The position numbers and the translations under genes are program-made. Under the pieces are notes generated by a model that did not search any database, was not told the DNA's origin, and was given only the letters and a program-made list of their open reading frames with translations. Shown here piece by piece: positions 1 to 11,250 of a stretch of DNA of 64,000 nucleotides. Within the stretch, counting starts at the first letter, position 1. Each line of letters opens with the position of its first letter. The DNA is from Macrosoma leucophasiata (taxonomy: Eukaryota > Arthropoda > Insecta > Lepidoptera > Hedylidae), in the NCBI GenBank assembly GCA_036365455.1, contig JAWQUS010000002.1:5766001-5830000 (forward strand). The letters run 5' to 3'.

Positions 1-60
1 TGGTGGGGTCAAAAGTCTTAGGAATCGGCGTGCATGTATGAAGAGAATGATGAAGGTAGA

Positions 61-152
61 CGAGGCACGAGAGGTTTGTCAGAACCGGGATGTCAGGCGC
101 TCTACACTCTCTGCCTACCCCGTTAGGGACCTGGCGTGAAGATACATACATA
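61..152 (+). repeat. SINE-B fragment
   Basis: A GC-rich stretch ending in GATACATACAT, which recurs at 11757-11851 and, on the minus strand, in two pieces at 61235-61385. The shared core reads CTCTCTGCCTACCCCG followed by a GGGACCTGGCGTGAAG-type end. It looks like a retroposon fragment; no coding content is seen. Confidence 0.6.
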
Positions 153-154
153 AT

Positions 155-473
155 AAGAAGCACAAAATACTATATAATTTTTAGCTATTCAAATCGTTTA
201 ATAGACCTTCAATTAATTGTCGTAAGTATATTTCAAAAACAAGAATGTCATAGTAGCAATATTGTGGCATACAAAAATTACATAAAATAAATATTTCCGA
301 AAAAAAAAACACGATTCATATAATTTTTTGAGTATTTTACCATGATTTTACGCATTTTTCTAAATTTTTTTAAAGTGTAAAAGATGCGGACCCAACATGC
401 AACTTGTCTTTTGGTATATATTAGGTATGTGAACGTATAATATGGAATACATGAAAACATATTTTATTTCTCC
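155..473. mobile_element. Degenerate Spy-like MITE (left end lost)
   Basis: The interior matches the element at 922-1246 over about 300 bp. The right end keeps the TTTCTCC|TTT terminus, but the left terminus is missing and SINE-B lies directly upstream. Non-coding. Confidence 0.6.
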
Positions 474-921
474 TTTGGAAAAATACTTGTTCGAAAAATT
501 AATTGTTTGTTAAAAGCAAAGTAAATACTACAGTCAAAGATCTAACTGAAAATCACTGTAATTGATATTAAAAAGTGATTTTCCTTTGCATTTAGCGCCC
601 CCCCCCTCTCAGGATCACGGAATACCCGGCAATTGTTCACTCAGACGAAGTCAATAGTGTATGAAGTCAAGCATTCATTTTGACGCGAAATGATTAAAAA
701 CGTTCACATCAAAAGTTCGCCGCAATTGAAAAGATGCTACCTAACTGTTAACTTTGTTACGTCTCGTTTATTCAACGTTAACTGGGTTCCCAACATTTAT
801 TTTACAACAACAAACCTATTTATTTTAAAACTAGAGTAACGCGAACAAGCTTTACTCTAGTTTTAAAATAAATAGAATTTTGCAATTATACGACAATAGT
901 TTAGCTAATAAAGCGGAGAAA
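474..921. other. Unassigned AT-rich spacer
   Basis: No gene or recognisable repeat. It holds a run of C at about 598-606. A short inverted pair (TTTTAAAACTAGAGTAA and its reverse complement) lies near 823-870 and could form a hairpin. Confidence 0.4.
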
Positions 922-1246
922 GGAGACGTTCCAAAATGTATGGAGCTTGGGCCCGCACCATGTACACTATATTGAGAGATGAAGCATAAAATACGAAATA
1001 ATTTTCAGCTATTCAAATCGTTTATTAAATCTTCAATTAATTGTCGTAAGTATGTTTCGAAAACAAGAATGTCATAGTAGCGATATGGCAACATATTCCT
1101 GTCATACAAAAATAACGTAAAATAAATATTTCCGACAAAAAAACAACTATTCAAATTATTTTTTGAGTATTTTTCCATGATTTTGCGTATTTTTCTCTAA
1201 CTTTTGATATAATGTACAAGGAGCGGGCCCAACGTGGAATTTCTCC
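922..1246. mobile_element. Spy-like MITE inserted between AAA and TTT
   Basis: The termini are GGAGACGTTCC at the left and its imperfect reverse complement ending TTTCTCC at the right. Imperfect inverted homology continues inward through a GGGCCCGC block and a GTACAYTATAT block. The element is bounded by AAA on the left and TTT on the right with no duplicated target, as in the elements at 7624 and 19169. Assignment to Spy-like transposons is inferred from this target pattern. Confidence 0.65.
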
Positions 1247-1288
1247 TTTCGAGGACCATGTTTAAAATAAGATGTACTTACTTTTAGT

Positions 1289-1570
1289 TTATGCATTACC
1301 CGCAGAGAGAATTTGTATAAACAAAAACTTTATTTGGAATGCGTTCACCTCGATAGGAAATAACGGAGCTTTTATAGGATTAGGTCTGTCTGTCCGTTTG
1401 TCAGAGCCTTCAAATTCTCGTTGCCATCCCTGAGGTCTAAAATGTCTTGCCTCTAAGATAAAAATTACTGAACCATATACTTTTTTTTTCTCTCTATTTA
1501 AGAAGATTAATCGCGAGTATGCTGCTCCTGTAAACCATACCACATCGCGGACACTCCGCCAAATTTCCAT
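1289..1570 (-). other. 93-codon open frame of doubtful coding value
   Basis: An uninterrupted minus-strand frame with no recognised domain. The underlying DNA contains CGGACAGACAGAC-type sequence typical of interspersed repeats such as P, so I think it is a chance frame in a repeat fragment. The surrounding 1247-1740 has no other supported feature. Confidence 0.2.
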
Positions 1571-1740
1571 ACAAACGCTTAATTTGGTCTCTATTACACA
1601 TACATCAATCAGTGCCGTGTATTTACACGTTCACCTGTGTGCGTAGCACGTAGAGAATACCAAACGTCGCCCATAAGAGGGGAGGAGGTTGGGTGATGCG
1701 GGGAAATCGGTCGGGACGTCGAAGTGTCCATTCGATACGT

Positions 1741-1968
1741 ATCAGAATCAGAAACTCATTTATTCAATTAGGGTGACAGGCACCTCTTATGACACGTCAA
1801 AAACAAACAAAATAAATTAAATTAAAGTGAATAACAATTGATATACACGTCAAACAAGATAAAAAATAAAATGCATAGTCAAGAATATCACTAAGATAAA
1901 ACTAAATTTATTAAACTAATGTAAAAGTATATCAGTAGAATGTCTCATTTCCCCTTATTATTATTACA
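1741..1968 (-). repeat. Repeat Q, probable LINE 3' UTR fragment
   Basis: On the minus strand this matches 50350-50512, including the block TTTAGTTTTATCTTAGTGAT and an AATAAATGAGTTTCTGAT end. No coding capacity. The family is unassigned. Confidence 0.5.
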
Positions 1969-2324
1969 TATTCTCTGACCATACACTAAAAGCTAAATTA
2001 AGTATCAAATATAATTTTTCACTTTGAAATGAAAATTCGCATTGAAACCGGAACAAATTTAGCCTGTCGTAAATAAAAGAGATTTATTTAACCAGACAAA
2101 ATGGAACAAAAAAAAATGTTGTACAATTAAACTCGTGGAATACAGGGGTCCTTTTATTGTTCGTAGATACACAATTACGTTACATTACAAATCATTGTTC
2201 TCAATTTCATTTTTTGTACCTAGTTGTTGTTTGGGTTAAAATTTATTTCTGTTTTGGTTTATCGCTAAAAATATGATATAAAAATAGATAAGAAAGGGTC
2301 TTTGGTTATATTATTATATTAATA

Positions 2325-2570
2325 CTAGCTGCCCGCGGCTCCGGCCGCTTGTTGGTCGTTTTTTGCATAACCTGTGGAAACTCATCAAATCATCCCATGG
2401 CATCCCACAGGAACATTTTTTCGGGATAAAACTATTCTACAATATATGTGTTATTCCAAGTTACCCTCTATGAGTGTGCCAAATTTAATGAAAATCGGTT
2501 TAGCAGTTTTTGAGTGAAGGAGTAACAAATAAACAAACATACAAACTTTCGCATTTATAATATTTATTTA
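2325..2570 (-). mobile_element. Small non-autonomous Helitron
   Basis: On the minus strand it runs from an ATATTATAAATGCGAAAG start to a GCCGCGGGCAGCTAG end, followed by T. CTAG before a host T and a GC-rich hairpin just upstream are the Helitron 3' signature. The interior is about 240 bp and non-coding. The 5' boundary is degraded. Confidence 0.7.
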
Positions 2571-3330
2571 ATTAATTAATATTTCATAATAGTAGTCCGG
2601 TCAATTTAGACATTGACCCTTGAAAAATTCCCAGAAAGCTAGCTTAAATTTGCATAGATGTTAGGTACACCATTGTTATCAATTTGTGAAGAGTCCTCAT
2701 CAATTCCATGTCTGCAAAAATTTTTATTCAAGGTGGTTTTTTGAATTTTTCAGCGAAACCGTTAGTTTTATGATAAAATATGTCACACAAAAATTGGAGA
2801 TCATGCAATTATCTACAAAAATTGTCCTCACGCATTTTTTCATTGACCTCTGGTTTTCGTTTATATCGGCTCCAGTTGAGCTGGATGCTTATTTCCCACC
2901 TTAACATAAAAAATAATGTTAAATAATTAAATGATTTAACATAAAAATGCTGTCTGCCACACAGACGAAGTAAAAATATTAAGCTATGTATAAAAATGCC
3001 ATTGTCATGTGCGTAACATTACGTTATTGATCTTTAAACCATACAAGCATTTTTTATGTTTAACAACCCGTGAAACATTTACAAAATTGCGTTTCGATTC
3101 CTTTTTTCATTACATTCATCATGTCACTCATAATAAAAGAAAATGACTTTATTTTCTGCAATATCTTCTACATATTTCGTACTCCAGTGGTATTTTGATT
3201 TGCTTTTTATAGAACAACGACGAAATACATGTTCATAAGATTTGATTTCCGGTACAACGTATGAAAAAAGGGATAAAAATAGATGATGAGCCCTGTGATA
3301 TCCCACACTATCTAAATCATATATTTACAT
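2571..3330. other. Unassigned AT-rich spacer
   Basis: No gene and no repeat shared with the rest of the window. Small open frames here (for example 2686-2904) have no domain. Confidence 0.4.
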
Positions 3331-3449
3331 AGGTGGCAAACAAGCATGCAGTTCATTGTATGTTGTTAAGTGATGACTGCAGTCTATATCTATATAAAGA
3401 ACAGAGGCCAAAATGCCGATGCGTCGCCACCCCTGAGATCTTAGTTGTT
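3331..3449 (-). mobile_element. SINE-A fragment
   Basis: Matches the 3' half of SINE-A in reverse orientation (GGTGGCAAACAAGCATGCAG, then GATGACTGCAG). Diverged, with the 5' half missing. Confidence 0.7.
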
Positions 3450-3602
3450 TTTCTCTATGAAGAAATGCCCGATGAACACATTACCATATAGCCTCCTCGG
3501 CGTTCCGCAGTCGGGTAAGAAGTAACAGTCGCAATGACAACCATTTACGTAGGTTAGCGATGGATTTTGATATTTACATTAACCAAAAAGTGGCGTGGAA
3601 TA

Positions 3603-3776
3603 AAGAAGAAGAAAAAAATAAGGGAAAAGAAAGAATAAAGAAGATTAAAATAAGAAATACGAAATAAGAAGAAATAAAAAGTAATAATTAGAAATAAAAG
3701 GAAAGAAGGTATAGGAAAAAAGGGAGAGGAAAGAAGAAAGGGGAGAGTAGAAAGAAGACAGAAGAAGAAGATTTTT
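3603..3776. repeat. Purine-rich (GA/A) low-complexity tract
   Basis: Almost uninterrupted A and G on the plus strand for about 170 bases. The minus-strand frame across it is low-complexity and not credible as protein. Confidence 0.8.
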
Positions 3777-3929
3777 TTACTTTTACAGACAAAGATGTGA
3801 TAGTACGTAAGTATGTTATTATTTTCAGTTTGATATAGTAGCAATGTAATGGCTATGATAATGTTATATTGGCATGGAATAGGATAATATTGAATAACCT
3901 ATAAGTCTGTTAAAGATCTAAATAATTTA

Positions 3930-3985
3930 TTGTAGTTTTCACAGGTTACGCGAAAATCGACATAAACAGCTCGGGCAACAGCTAG
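3930..3985 (+). mobile_element. Helitron 3' end
   Basis: Ends ...GCTCGGGCAACAGCTAG followed by T, the terminal signature shared with other Helitrons here. The 5' boundary is not identified. Confidence 0.5.
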
Positions 3986-4108
3986 TTATTTAAATAATAA
4001 AAAAATATAATTACACACATACTGGACGGATGGCAGTGCTCAGCGGTTCGGTTTTCGCGTTCGTTTCTGCCCCGTACGTGTAAATTGAACTTTCCTACTA
4101 TACACTAA

Positions 4109-4371
4109 AAGCTGTAATTCCGCGAATTGCGATCGATCCCGGCCACGCGCGACTATAGATGCAGTATGAAGATGTATGGAACCGATTTCGGGGCTCGCGA
4201 CAGACGCGCGCGGCCAACGTCTGTCGCGAGCCGCGCACGGCCGTGTTAGTTTAAGATCCCACTGCAGAATCATTTCGTTCATCCAGATATGCTGGAAACC
4301 TATTTTTACGCATATTTATAATCTAGGCTAAGCTAGGGCCGCGGTCGATCGCGACCCGCGGAATTGCACAT
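4109..4371. mobile_element. PIF/Harbinger-type MITE, TAA target
   Basis: Diverged copy of the element at 33755. The terminal inverted repeats contain AATTCCGCG and GATCGATC, and there is an internal inverted block CTCGCGACAGACG. It is flanked by TAA at 4106-4108 and 4372-4374. A TWA target duplication is the Harbinger signature; the assignment is inferred. Confidence 0.65.
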
Positions 4372-4690
4372 TAAAATGGTATACGAATTTCGTAGCATAC
4401 TCACAAAAAATATCTAATCTGATACTCGAAGTTCGTTACAAATAAACTTTGGCATTACAGAACCGAGGCGAAACGTCTTCATTTCGAAATAGAGCTAAAT
4501 TTCATGCCTAATTGACCAATTAATTGGAGGCACTGAAAACTTTGCCTTTGATTAACGCGAAAAATACTTTTGAGTTGTATTCGGGCAGGGATTCCTCGAG
4601 GCGAAAATGACAATATTAGTCGCCATTTCGCGGTGACCTGAAAATATTAAAATTTTGGAGAAGTTTTAATACTTTTCACGGTCTCATTCC

Positions 4691-4851
4691 TTTATTTTTA
4701 TTTATGTCAAAGGTTTGACAGACAAGCAGGCGGGTCACCTGATGGAAAGTAGTCACCGACGCCTATGAACATTTGCAACACCAGGGGAGTCGCCAATGCG
4801 CTGCCAGCCCTGAAAGACTCTTTTGACGCCATTTTTGAAGAACCCCATATT
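4691..4851 (-). mobile_element. LINE-J 3' end, 5'-truncated
   Basis: Matches the last about 160 bp of the LINE at 37668-40710, from the poly(A) side (TTTGACAGACAAGCAG on the plus strand) into the codons for the C-terminus. It carries no catalytic domain. Confidence 0.8.
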
Positions 4852-4933
4852 AGGTATTCCTGGAGGATAATAACGATATAAAGTAATCATGTGTGTAAAC
4901 CTTCAAAAAGATAGAAATCATAATAAAAGTATA

Positions 4934-5314
4934 CTAGCTGACCCGGCAAACGTCGTTCTACCATACAATAATGGTTAAAGCCATTGCCTTAAAAAACATC
5001 AAGTGATTCCCATCATCATCGTGAGCAATCTTACCCGGCAAACGTCTCGTTCTGTCTAAAAGTGTCTAAGCAGAATAAATGTGGAAGCCGCACGAAACAT
5101 TTAAAAAAATCAGACGTATGATATAGTTCGTGCAAGCAACGCATTTAAATGAAATATATTTTCATGCGCGCTCTTGAAAACTTGTAAGATATTAATTTTG
5201 ATTAAGTATATTATAGTGTAGAATATTAAAATAATGTGCATGCTAGCGCATGCGAGTTTATCGCGAACAGACAGATAGACGCGGCGGAGGACTTTATTTT
5301 GTAATATGTATAGA
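4934..5314 (-). mobile_element. Complete small Helitron
   Basis: On the minus strand it starts TCTATACATATTAC and ends TTTGCCGGGTCAGCTAG. The host base before is A and after is T, the canonical A|TC...CTAG|T arrangement. 381 bp, non-coding. The same 3' end (GCCGGGTCAGCTAG) occurs at 16953. Confidence 0.75.
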
Positions 5315-5315
5315 T

Positions 5316-6912
5316 AGTGTCACCATTGCAGTCGAAAACCTACTCCTGGACAAAAGATACCCACCACTGTTTTGTGCATCATTATGGTAAAATATACCAC
5401 AATCACCATAATTGACAAGCAAAGTGCAGTGGTGGCAATTTTATCGCGGGGACCTGTTCATACCGCGTTGTTGTATTGACTGCCACCTATTGTAATGGTC
5501 AAACCATACTACTACTACCTTTGCTCAGATTACTGACTGTACTAGGCGAAGAATTTTCTCAACAAGTGAGCGATGGTATCGTTCCTACTCCGAAAGTGCA
5601 TTTATCGCCGTCATAAAGTTTTATTTAAAAAAAAAACATTATTCTTCTACACCTTTTCTTAAAAACTTTATAAAAAAATTATTTGTCCAATCTGATAGGT
5701 TGATTAATCAGCAACACGTCCATTTTCCAAATATGTATATCTCTTTTTTGAAAGCGTTAAAATTGAACCGGACGATTGTCTAGTTAAAGTAATCCGTATA
5801 CCGGTCGGCAAACAATGTGCGGTGTATCTCTTCAATAAAAAAAACATTTAACTTATCTGTTATCTTCTAACATGTACAAAACGATCTCATGTCGATAGGT
5901 GTATGTAATCCCTGTGGTATTCCGTTGTGAGGGTCGATAGTGTTCAAAGTTTGTGGGATAAGTGAGATTATCTTATGAGAGCTGATCTCTGAAGTTTCTG
6001 ATTGGGTATTTTCTTAAGCAATTAGGATAGGAGCTATCTTCTATGTGGTTCTTTGATGGTAAGTGATATTTTATTTCTCATGCCATCGTTAACTATAAGC
6101 TCCGAACTTCGATAGACCATAATTTTATAGAGATGGGAGGCTACTTTTGCGATTTTTTGTTTAGTAACACTATTGGTTCAGGTGAACCAACGAACACTAT
6201 CACATTTTTGAATAAATGGTTCCGAAATAAATTGTCACCTATTACATGCTATTACGTAATATAAATGGTTTTGAGTAAAATAAAAAACAGAAATTAAAAA
6301 AATAATGGAAAAATAGAAACGATGTTTATTAAACTTTCCTCACATTCCTGAAAATTGTACAGAAATAAAGTTGTGCTTTGCAAGAATGAAATAAACATTG
6401 GATCATATTTTGGAACAAATTAAAATACATTAAACAAACCTGAACTGTACCGGTATTAATTTAAAAATCGAATTTTAAAACTCACATAAGTTTTTATTAT
6501 TTGCATTTTACATTGTATCGTAGCTTTCATTTTTGGACGCCAAATTGCACCTGTTAATCAAATTCGTTGTAACTCAAGAAATCTCGTTGTTTGTATAAAT
6601 ATTTATTGTTATGAGTTCAATTTAATACGGATAACGATTTCCGCTTGGTTCTTCTGGTGTAATAAAGTAAAAAGTGTATTATTTTATCGATGAACGCTTT
6701 TTAATTGCATGTTCGCCAATTTACAAATAAACGGGTAGATTCTGTATTATACTGAAGATAAATGCACAATGTCCGACTGTCCGCCTAAACTATGAATTTG
6801 ATACAAAAATAACAAAATGGAACCCCATAGTTGCAACCGAATCAATAAAAGCATTTTCCATTAAACCTACACGTATTTCTAAATACCTATATGAAATATC
6901 TATCTATCTATA
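5316..6912. other. Unassigned AT-rich sequence
   Basis: No gene, no domain-bearing frame and no repeat matched elsewhere in the window. It may be single-copy intron or intergenic DNA, or contain repeats represented only once here. Confidence 0.4.
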
Positions 6913-7430
6913 TCTATACTTATAATAAAACAATAAAATCCGCGTGTCTGTACATTGTATATATTTACGCAAAACTAATTGGGGGCGATGCTAAAATAGT
7001 ATTAGAACACCTTTCAATGATTTTTAATTTTATTGTACTGGACGGATTCGAATGAAACTTTTTGTGGTGTATATATACTAAGCCTGGCCAACATTTAGGC
7101 TACTTTTTATTGCGGAAAAATCACTCATTCCCACGGGAATCTCTACATTTAATAAAATCGTAGGAAAGTCAAAACTGTACGTTGAATATTTTTTAAAAGA
7201 ATACTTGGGACGTGTTCTGCAATAGAAATCGAAGCCAAAAATATAGTTTTAAGATTTTTTGTATGTATGTCCGGGCTAAACTAAAAAAGTATTTAATTGA
7301 TTAACTTCAAATTTTGCATGCATTTTACTAACCGGTTCGGTCAACATATAGGCTACATATTATCATACATCACATATATTTAAAATCGTAGAAAAGTCAA
7401 AACTGTACATTCAATTATCAGTCAATTATC
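6913..7430 (+). mobile_element. 5' region of the PIF1-type Helitron, truncated
   Basis: Starts A|TCTATACTTATAATAAAAC and matches the first about 520 bp of the Helitrons at 37143 and 56349, including the AATTGGGGGCGATGC block. It diverges after about 7430 and lacks coding sequence. Confidence 0.75.
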
Positions 7431-7623
7431 AGTCGAAGTCAGTCAGAGTCACAGTCAGTAATTCATGTAAAGCGATGACTACTTTACTAGAACATTTACA
7501 ATGAATTTTTGGAAATAACCTGAAAGCTCGTGTTCTTGCACTGTTTCTCACATTCTACATCACATTCTATTTCACTATACACAGGCACTGTAATAAATTT
7601 TTATCAAACAAAATGCCACCAAA

Positions 7624-8098
7624 GGAGATGTTGCGAGCTCGGCTCTGGTTCGTACACGTCCTCAAAAAATGGGTAAAGTAAAGAAGAATCCGAAAAAATA
7701 CAATTAATTTATGCAAGAATATATTTTAGAGTTACTACCACATTTAATTCAAACGATTTTATTATTTTCAACTATGTTCAACATGGCGGCGATACAGCCG
7801 ACGCTTGGGATCAATCGATTTCGATAGTATTTAGAAAATATTACTTTTTCTCCAAGTACTATATAATAAAAAAACAATAAAAAAATGAAAAAGTCCAAAT
7901 GACGTCGCCCGCCATGGCCGCCATATTCGCCATGTTGGTTTTGAGTTGCAATTCTAACTGCAAATAATGTTTTGTAACTGCAAACAAAGCTAAACAAGTG
8001 AAAATATGCAGTAAAAACGTTTTTACATTGATTTTGCCTGTTTAATGATGTTGTTTACAATACATGGCCGGAGGTACATACATTTTTGCAACATCTCC
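7624..8098. mobile_element. Spy-like MITE
   Basis: Perfect terminal inverted repeat GGAGATGTTGC, bounded by AAA (7621-7623) and TTT (8099-8101) without a target duplication. The interior matches 19169-19637 throughout. At the left end both copies share a short frame including SSALVRTRPQKMG, which stops after about 30 codons here. It is probably non-autonomous, moved by an unseen transposase. Confidence 0.75.
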
Positions 8099-8202
8099 TT
8101 TAATTAATATAACTCAAAAGTGCAGCAAGAAAATGAATACCAACCAAGAATATAAAATTAGAGCACCACACGCCTCTTTCAAGGTTACTAACCAAAACTT
8201 TT

Positions 8203-8490
8203 ACTGGTGGTAGAGCTCCAGTGACGGAGCTCGCGGGCACGGGCGCATCACCGCATTACCTAATATACTGGCCGCTAAATGGTAGTGTTCAGCACTATCG
8301 TGTTCCGGTCAGGTGGTCATGTACCTGTAATTTCCGGCACAGAGGCATAACACCTTACGCCTCAGGAGTGGTAACGCATTTGCATTTTGACCTCGGTCTT
8401 TGTGTGGTGTCTATAGGCTGCAGTCATCACTTAACATCAATGTGAACTGCACGCTTGTTTGCAACTTCCATAACATCAAAAAAAAAAAAA
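8203..8490 (+). mobile_element. SINE-A, full length
   Basis: Begins ACTGGTGGTAGAGCTCC and ends in a poly(A) tail. Near the 5' end GAGCTCC and GGAGCTC can pair around a 6-base loop. A TAGTG/CACTA stem lies further in. The consistent 5' start plus A-tail indicates retroposition. No clear pol III A and B boxes are seen, so the origin is open. Confidence 0.8.
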
Positions 8491-8880
8491 CTCCAACTCA
8501 TATTCGCAGTTGCATTGTAACAGTCTGATTAACTAATAATTAATTGTTTTCCTCGTATTTCTGGGCACTAGAAACACAACGATACGATTCGTAGTTGATA
8601 TCTTTTGTCTTGGAAAGGAATATTATTTGTGTTGATGAATAGGCAATTACAAATGAAAGTTACTTGACCTGTTTAACAAATTCATTTGTTTTGTCACAAC
8701 ATTACAATTAACTGAGTGAACTTTAATAATTATCAATTTGTCAACCTTTTTCTTATTATTTCTTCTTTTGTTTTGAGAGTTCAGTTGATATTATTATATT
8801 TTTGATTGAATCCAATGTTGATCTCAGGGAGCAATAAGAAGTATCAATTTACAGTACAGTAATAGAACATGTAGCGTACT

Positions 8881-9150
8881 CGTATCTTCACGCCTGTAAT
8901 CCCCGAAGGGGTAGGCAGAAGTAAATGCATACATACGTGCAAACACTCTCGTCTTGTCGGTTACGTTTTGGACTATGTAACAGGTGGCGAGCCTGTTGAC
9001 ATCTCCGGGCACATTACCCCATTCCGAGGTACTGGGAATCTTCCAGAAAATGGAAATATCCCATTAGAACCAGAGACAAAGGATTTTACATCATTACCTC
9101 TGATAGCCCCCGACCCGGGTATTGCACCCAGGACCGCATCGTGGCAGTAG
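8881..9150 (-). mobile_element. tSINE (tRNA-headed SINE), minus copy
   Basis: Reverse complement of the family at 46904, 58042 and 60635: the CCCGAAGGGGTAGGCAG end, the CTGTTGACATCTCCGGGCAC middle and a CCGACCCGGGTATTGCACCC B-box region. The A-box end is damaged. A frame at 8968-9150 is part of the SINE, not a gene. Confidence 0.8.
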
Positions 9151-9252
9151 TGAGCAAGTAGTATGTTCTGTTTATTTATTTAAAAATAATTTTTGTAACA
9201 GTTATTTATAAAATAAGATGAAGAAAAATTACCTACAACTATCCTGTTTTAT

Positions 9253-9518
9253 AAAGCGCGCATGGCCCCGCGGCTGGTGTAGATCGGAATTGATCCACTC
9301 GGTTAAGCGATATGAGCACGTTTAGCCGTCGGTCCCGGTTGCTATCGATAGATAGTAGTCGTTAAACGGCCTTATGGGCGGTTTGAAAACATTCGACAGC
9401 GGGTTGGCTACTAAGCCTTATCTCCACAGCGTGGTGGAGTAAGCTCCAGGCTTCCTCCCAAGAAGGGGAGAGACTCGTGCCCAGCAGTGGGACGTATCAA
9501 GGTCGCCATTATTATAAT
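9253..9518 (+). mobile_element. SINE-G with target duplication
   Basis: Starts AAAGCGCGCATGGCCCC and ends in an ATT-type tail. Flanked by TATCCTGTTTTAT (9240-9252) and TATCTTGTTTTAT (9519-9531), a 13-bp duplication with one mismatch. The 3' half (GGAGAGACTCGTGCCCAGCA, then GTGGGACGT) resembles LINE 3' tails borrowed by moth SINEs. It has internal deletions compared with 17394-17755. Confidence 0.8.
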
Positions 9519-9531
9519 TATCTTGTTTTAT

Positions 9532-9931
9532 TGTCATAAAACGTATTGAACGTATCTTTATTATTCAGCATAAACAAAAATACACCACAGTTTATAAGTC
9601 TATTTAAATGATCACATTCGTAGACCCTTTTAAAGTTCCTAAACACATGCAGATTGCATTGCCAACGCCACCGTTCAACTAAAGTAATGAATCAAATTGT
9701 GACACATTAAACAGCGACCCGGAACTCTGCGGAACGGCGATATCTGTGTGTGCAAGCCTTATTTATTTCTCCTTTATTCGATCTCTCGTTGGGTCTTACA
9801 ATGAATTATTGTCGCTGAATAAATAAAATTGTATAATATTTTTCGTCGATACCAAAATAAGTATGAAATTCAATAGTTATTGGACGAATTCATACTTTTA
9901 GGGCGTTTACACAAAACTGCAATGTGATTTT
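9532..9931. other. Unassigned AT-rich spacer
   Basis: No gene or shared repeat recognised. Confidence 0.4.
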
Positions 9932-10185
9932 ACTGGTGGCTAGAGCTCCAGTGACGGAGCTCGCGGGCGTAGGCACTACCGCATTACCTAATATACTTGC
10001 CGCTAAATGGTAGTGTTCAGCACTATCGTGTTCCGGTCAGGTGGTAATGTACGGCCCTGTAATTTCCGGCACAGACGCATAAGACTTTAGGCCTCAGGAG
10101 TGGTAACGCATCTTTATTTTGACCTTGGTCTTTGTGTGGGTGTCTATAGGCTGCAGTCATCACTTAACATCAATGTGAACTGCAT
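9932..10185 (+). mobile_element. SINE-A, 3'-truncated
   Basis: Matches SINE-A from its 5' start to AATGTGAACTGCAT, then runs into a TG repeat instead of the usual tail. Confidence 0.8.
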
Positions 10186-10203
10186 ATATGTAAGTGCGCA
10201 CAC

Positions 10204-10246
10204 AGGTGTGTGTGTGTGTGGGTGTGTGTTTGTGAGTGTTTGTAAG
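10204..10246. repeat. TG-rich microsatellite
   Basis: Imperfect (TG)n with GGG and GAG interruptions, adjoining the broken end of SINE-A. Confidence 0.8.
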
Positions 10247-10304
10247 TGTGTAACGAAAAACAATACAAAGTTAGCAGTACCACTAATAAACACCTTAATG
10301 GTCC

Positions 10305-10558
10305 ATCATACAAAGAAGCTATTGGAGTGTTGAAAGATGTCTTCTATTTCATCGACTAGAAAAATGGAGCGACTGTAGGTGCATTATTCAGTTTTCGATA
10401 TTATCGTCAGATTCATTTGCATACAAAATTAGTTAACCTGCTCCCAGTATCGCCGGGTTGATGGCAGGTACGGAACATAACCGGTATATTCGACGATTAG
10501 ACTGTAATTATGCAAACCGAGCCGCCGACCTTTAGGATTAACATAAACACACAAATTA
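10305..10558 (+). repeat. Repeat R, copy 1
   Basis: First of four direct copies confined to 10.3-14.5 kb. The best conserved part runs from CAGTATCGCCGGGTTGATGG through TTCGACGATTAGACTG to the block GTAATTATGCAAACCGAG, ending at AGGATTAACATAAACACAC. Non-coding. The homeobox/POU-like TAATTATGCAAA core may be regulatory, but that is speculation. Confidence 0.7.
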
Positions 10559-10883
10559 CAAACAGGGCAATGTAAATACGGGTTTAAAGTGTGCTTTTAT
10601 TAGAATATTGGGCATAAAATTTGATACTTTTTCATATATACCTAATGACCGTAGAAAGGCGCGCAGAGGTCAATACATGCATTCAAACATACCTACATGC
10701 AAACACAATGTTGGAGTGTTGACTCCAAAAATATTAGAGGAGTTAGATTGCTACACCGGCCGCTGAGCGTTCGTTTAGACTCCCGGACGGTCAGGTGACC
10801 GTTCTCGCTCACGCGTCAAGCATCATCCATTAATTGTGCATTCGCCCGCCGAGCGCAAACTTAGTGAGAAAAAACCGTTAAAA

Positions 10884-10967
10884 ATGCCAAATTGTTCAGT
10901 GTTTTGGTGTAAAAACCGAACAGTAAAGCAAACTATACCACTCAGTAGCATTACCTACTTATCACCG
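10884..10967 (+). pseudogene. Possible THAP-type zinc-finger first exon
   Basis: ATG opens a 28-codon frame starting MPNCSVFWCKNR. A short N-terminus with C-x4-C and a following NR is how THAP (C2CH DNA-binding) domains usually start. The frame runs directly into CCG|GTGAGT, a strong splice donor, in phase 0. GC-rich sequence lies just upstream (10740-10870). I find no downstream exon with the C-x2-H half in the window, and the WCKNR spacing is only a partial match. It could be a transposase exon, a relic of a host gene or chance. Confidence 0.3.
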
Positions 10968-11250
10968 GTGAGTCATAATTTTGTTATTTTTTAAAATAAA
11001 CTACGATATCAGATCGTCCGTTATCAAATATATCGTGTCAAAACAGGGAGTACTGCCAGCTAACTCATTTACACGGAAAACATACGAACTGATAATACGC
11101 CAAACACTAATCAGGTGAAGTCAGATGTGTTGGCCTCGCGCCTAATTGGTGTATATTTTAGCGCCAAGATAAGCTTGTAAGCTTACAATGGTTGAAGCAG
11201 TTTTCATAGAAAAGCGTGTGTATTGTCAATCTATTCTTATAATATCTTTG

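Noticed and set aside
3554..3844. 96-residue minus-strand membrane-like protein
   Set aside because: Encoded by a purine-rich low-complexity tract; Phe/Leu/Ser-rich composition is a product of the DNA repeat.
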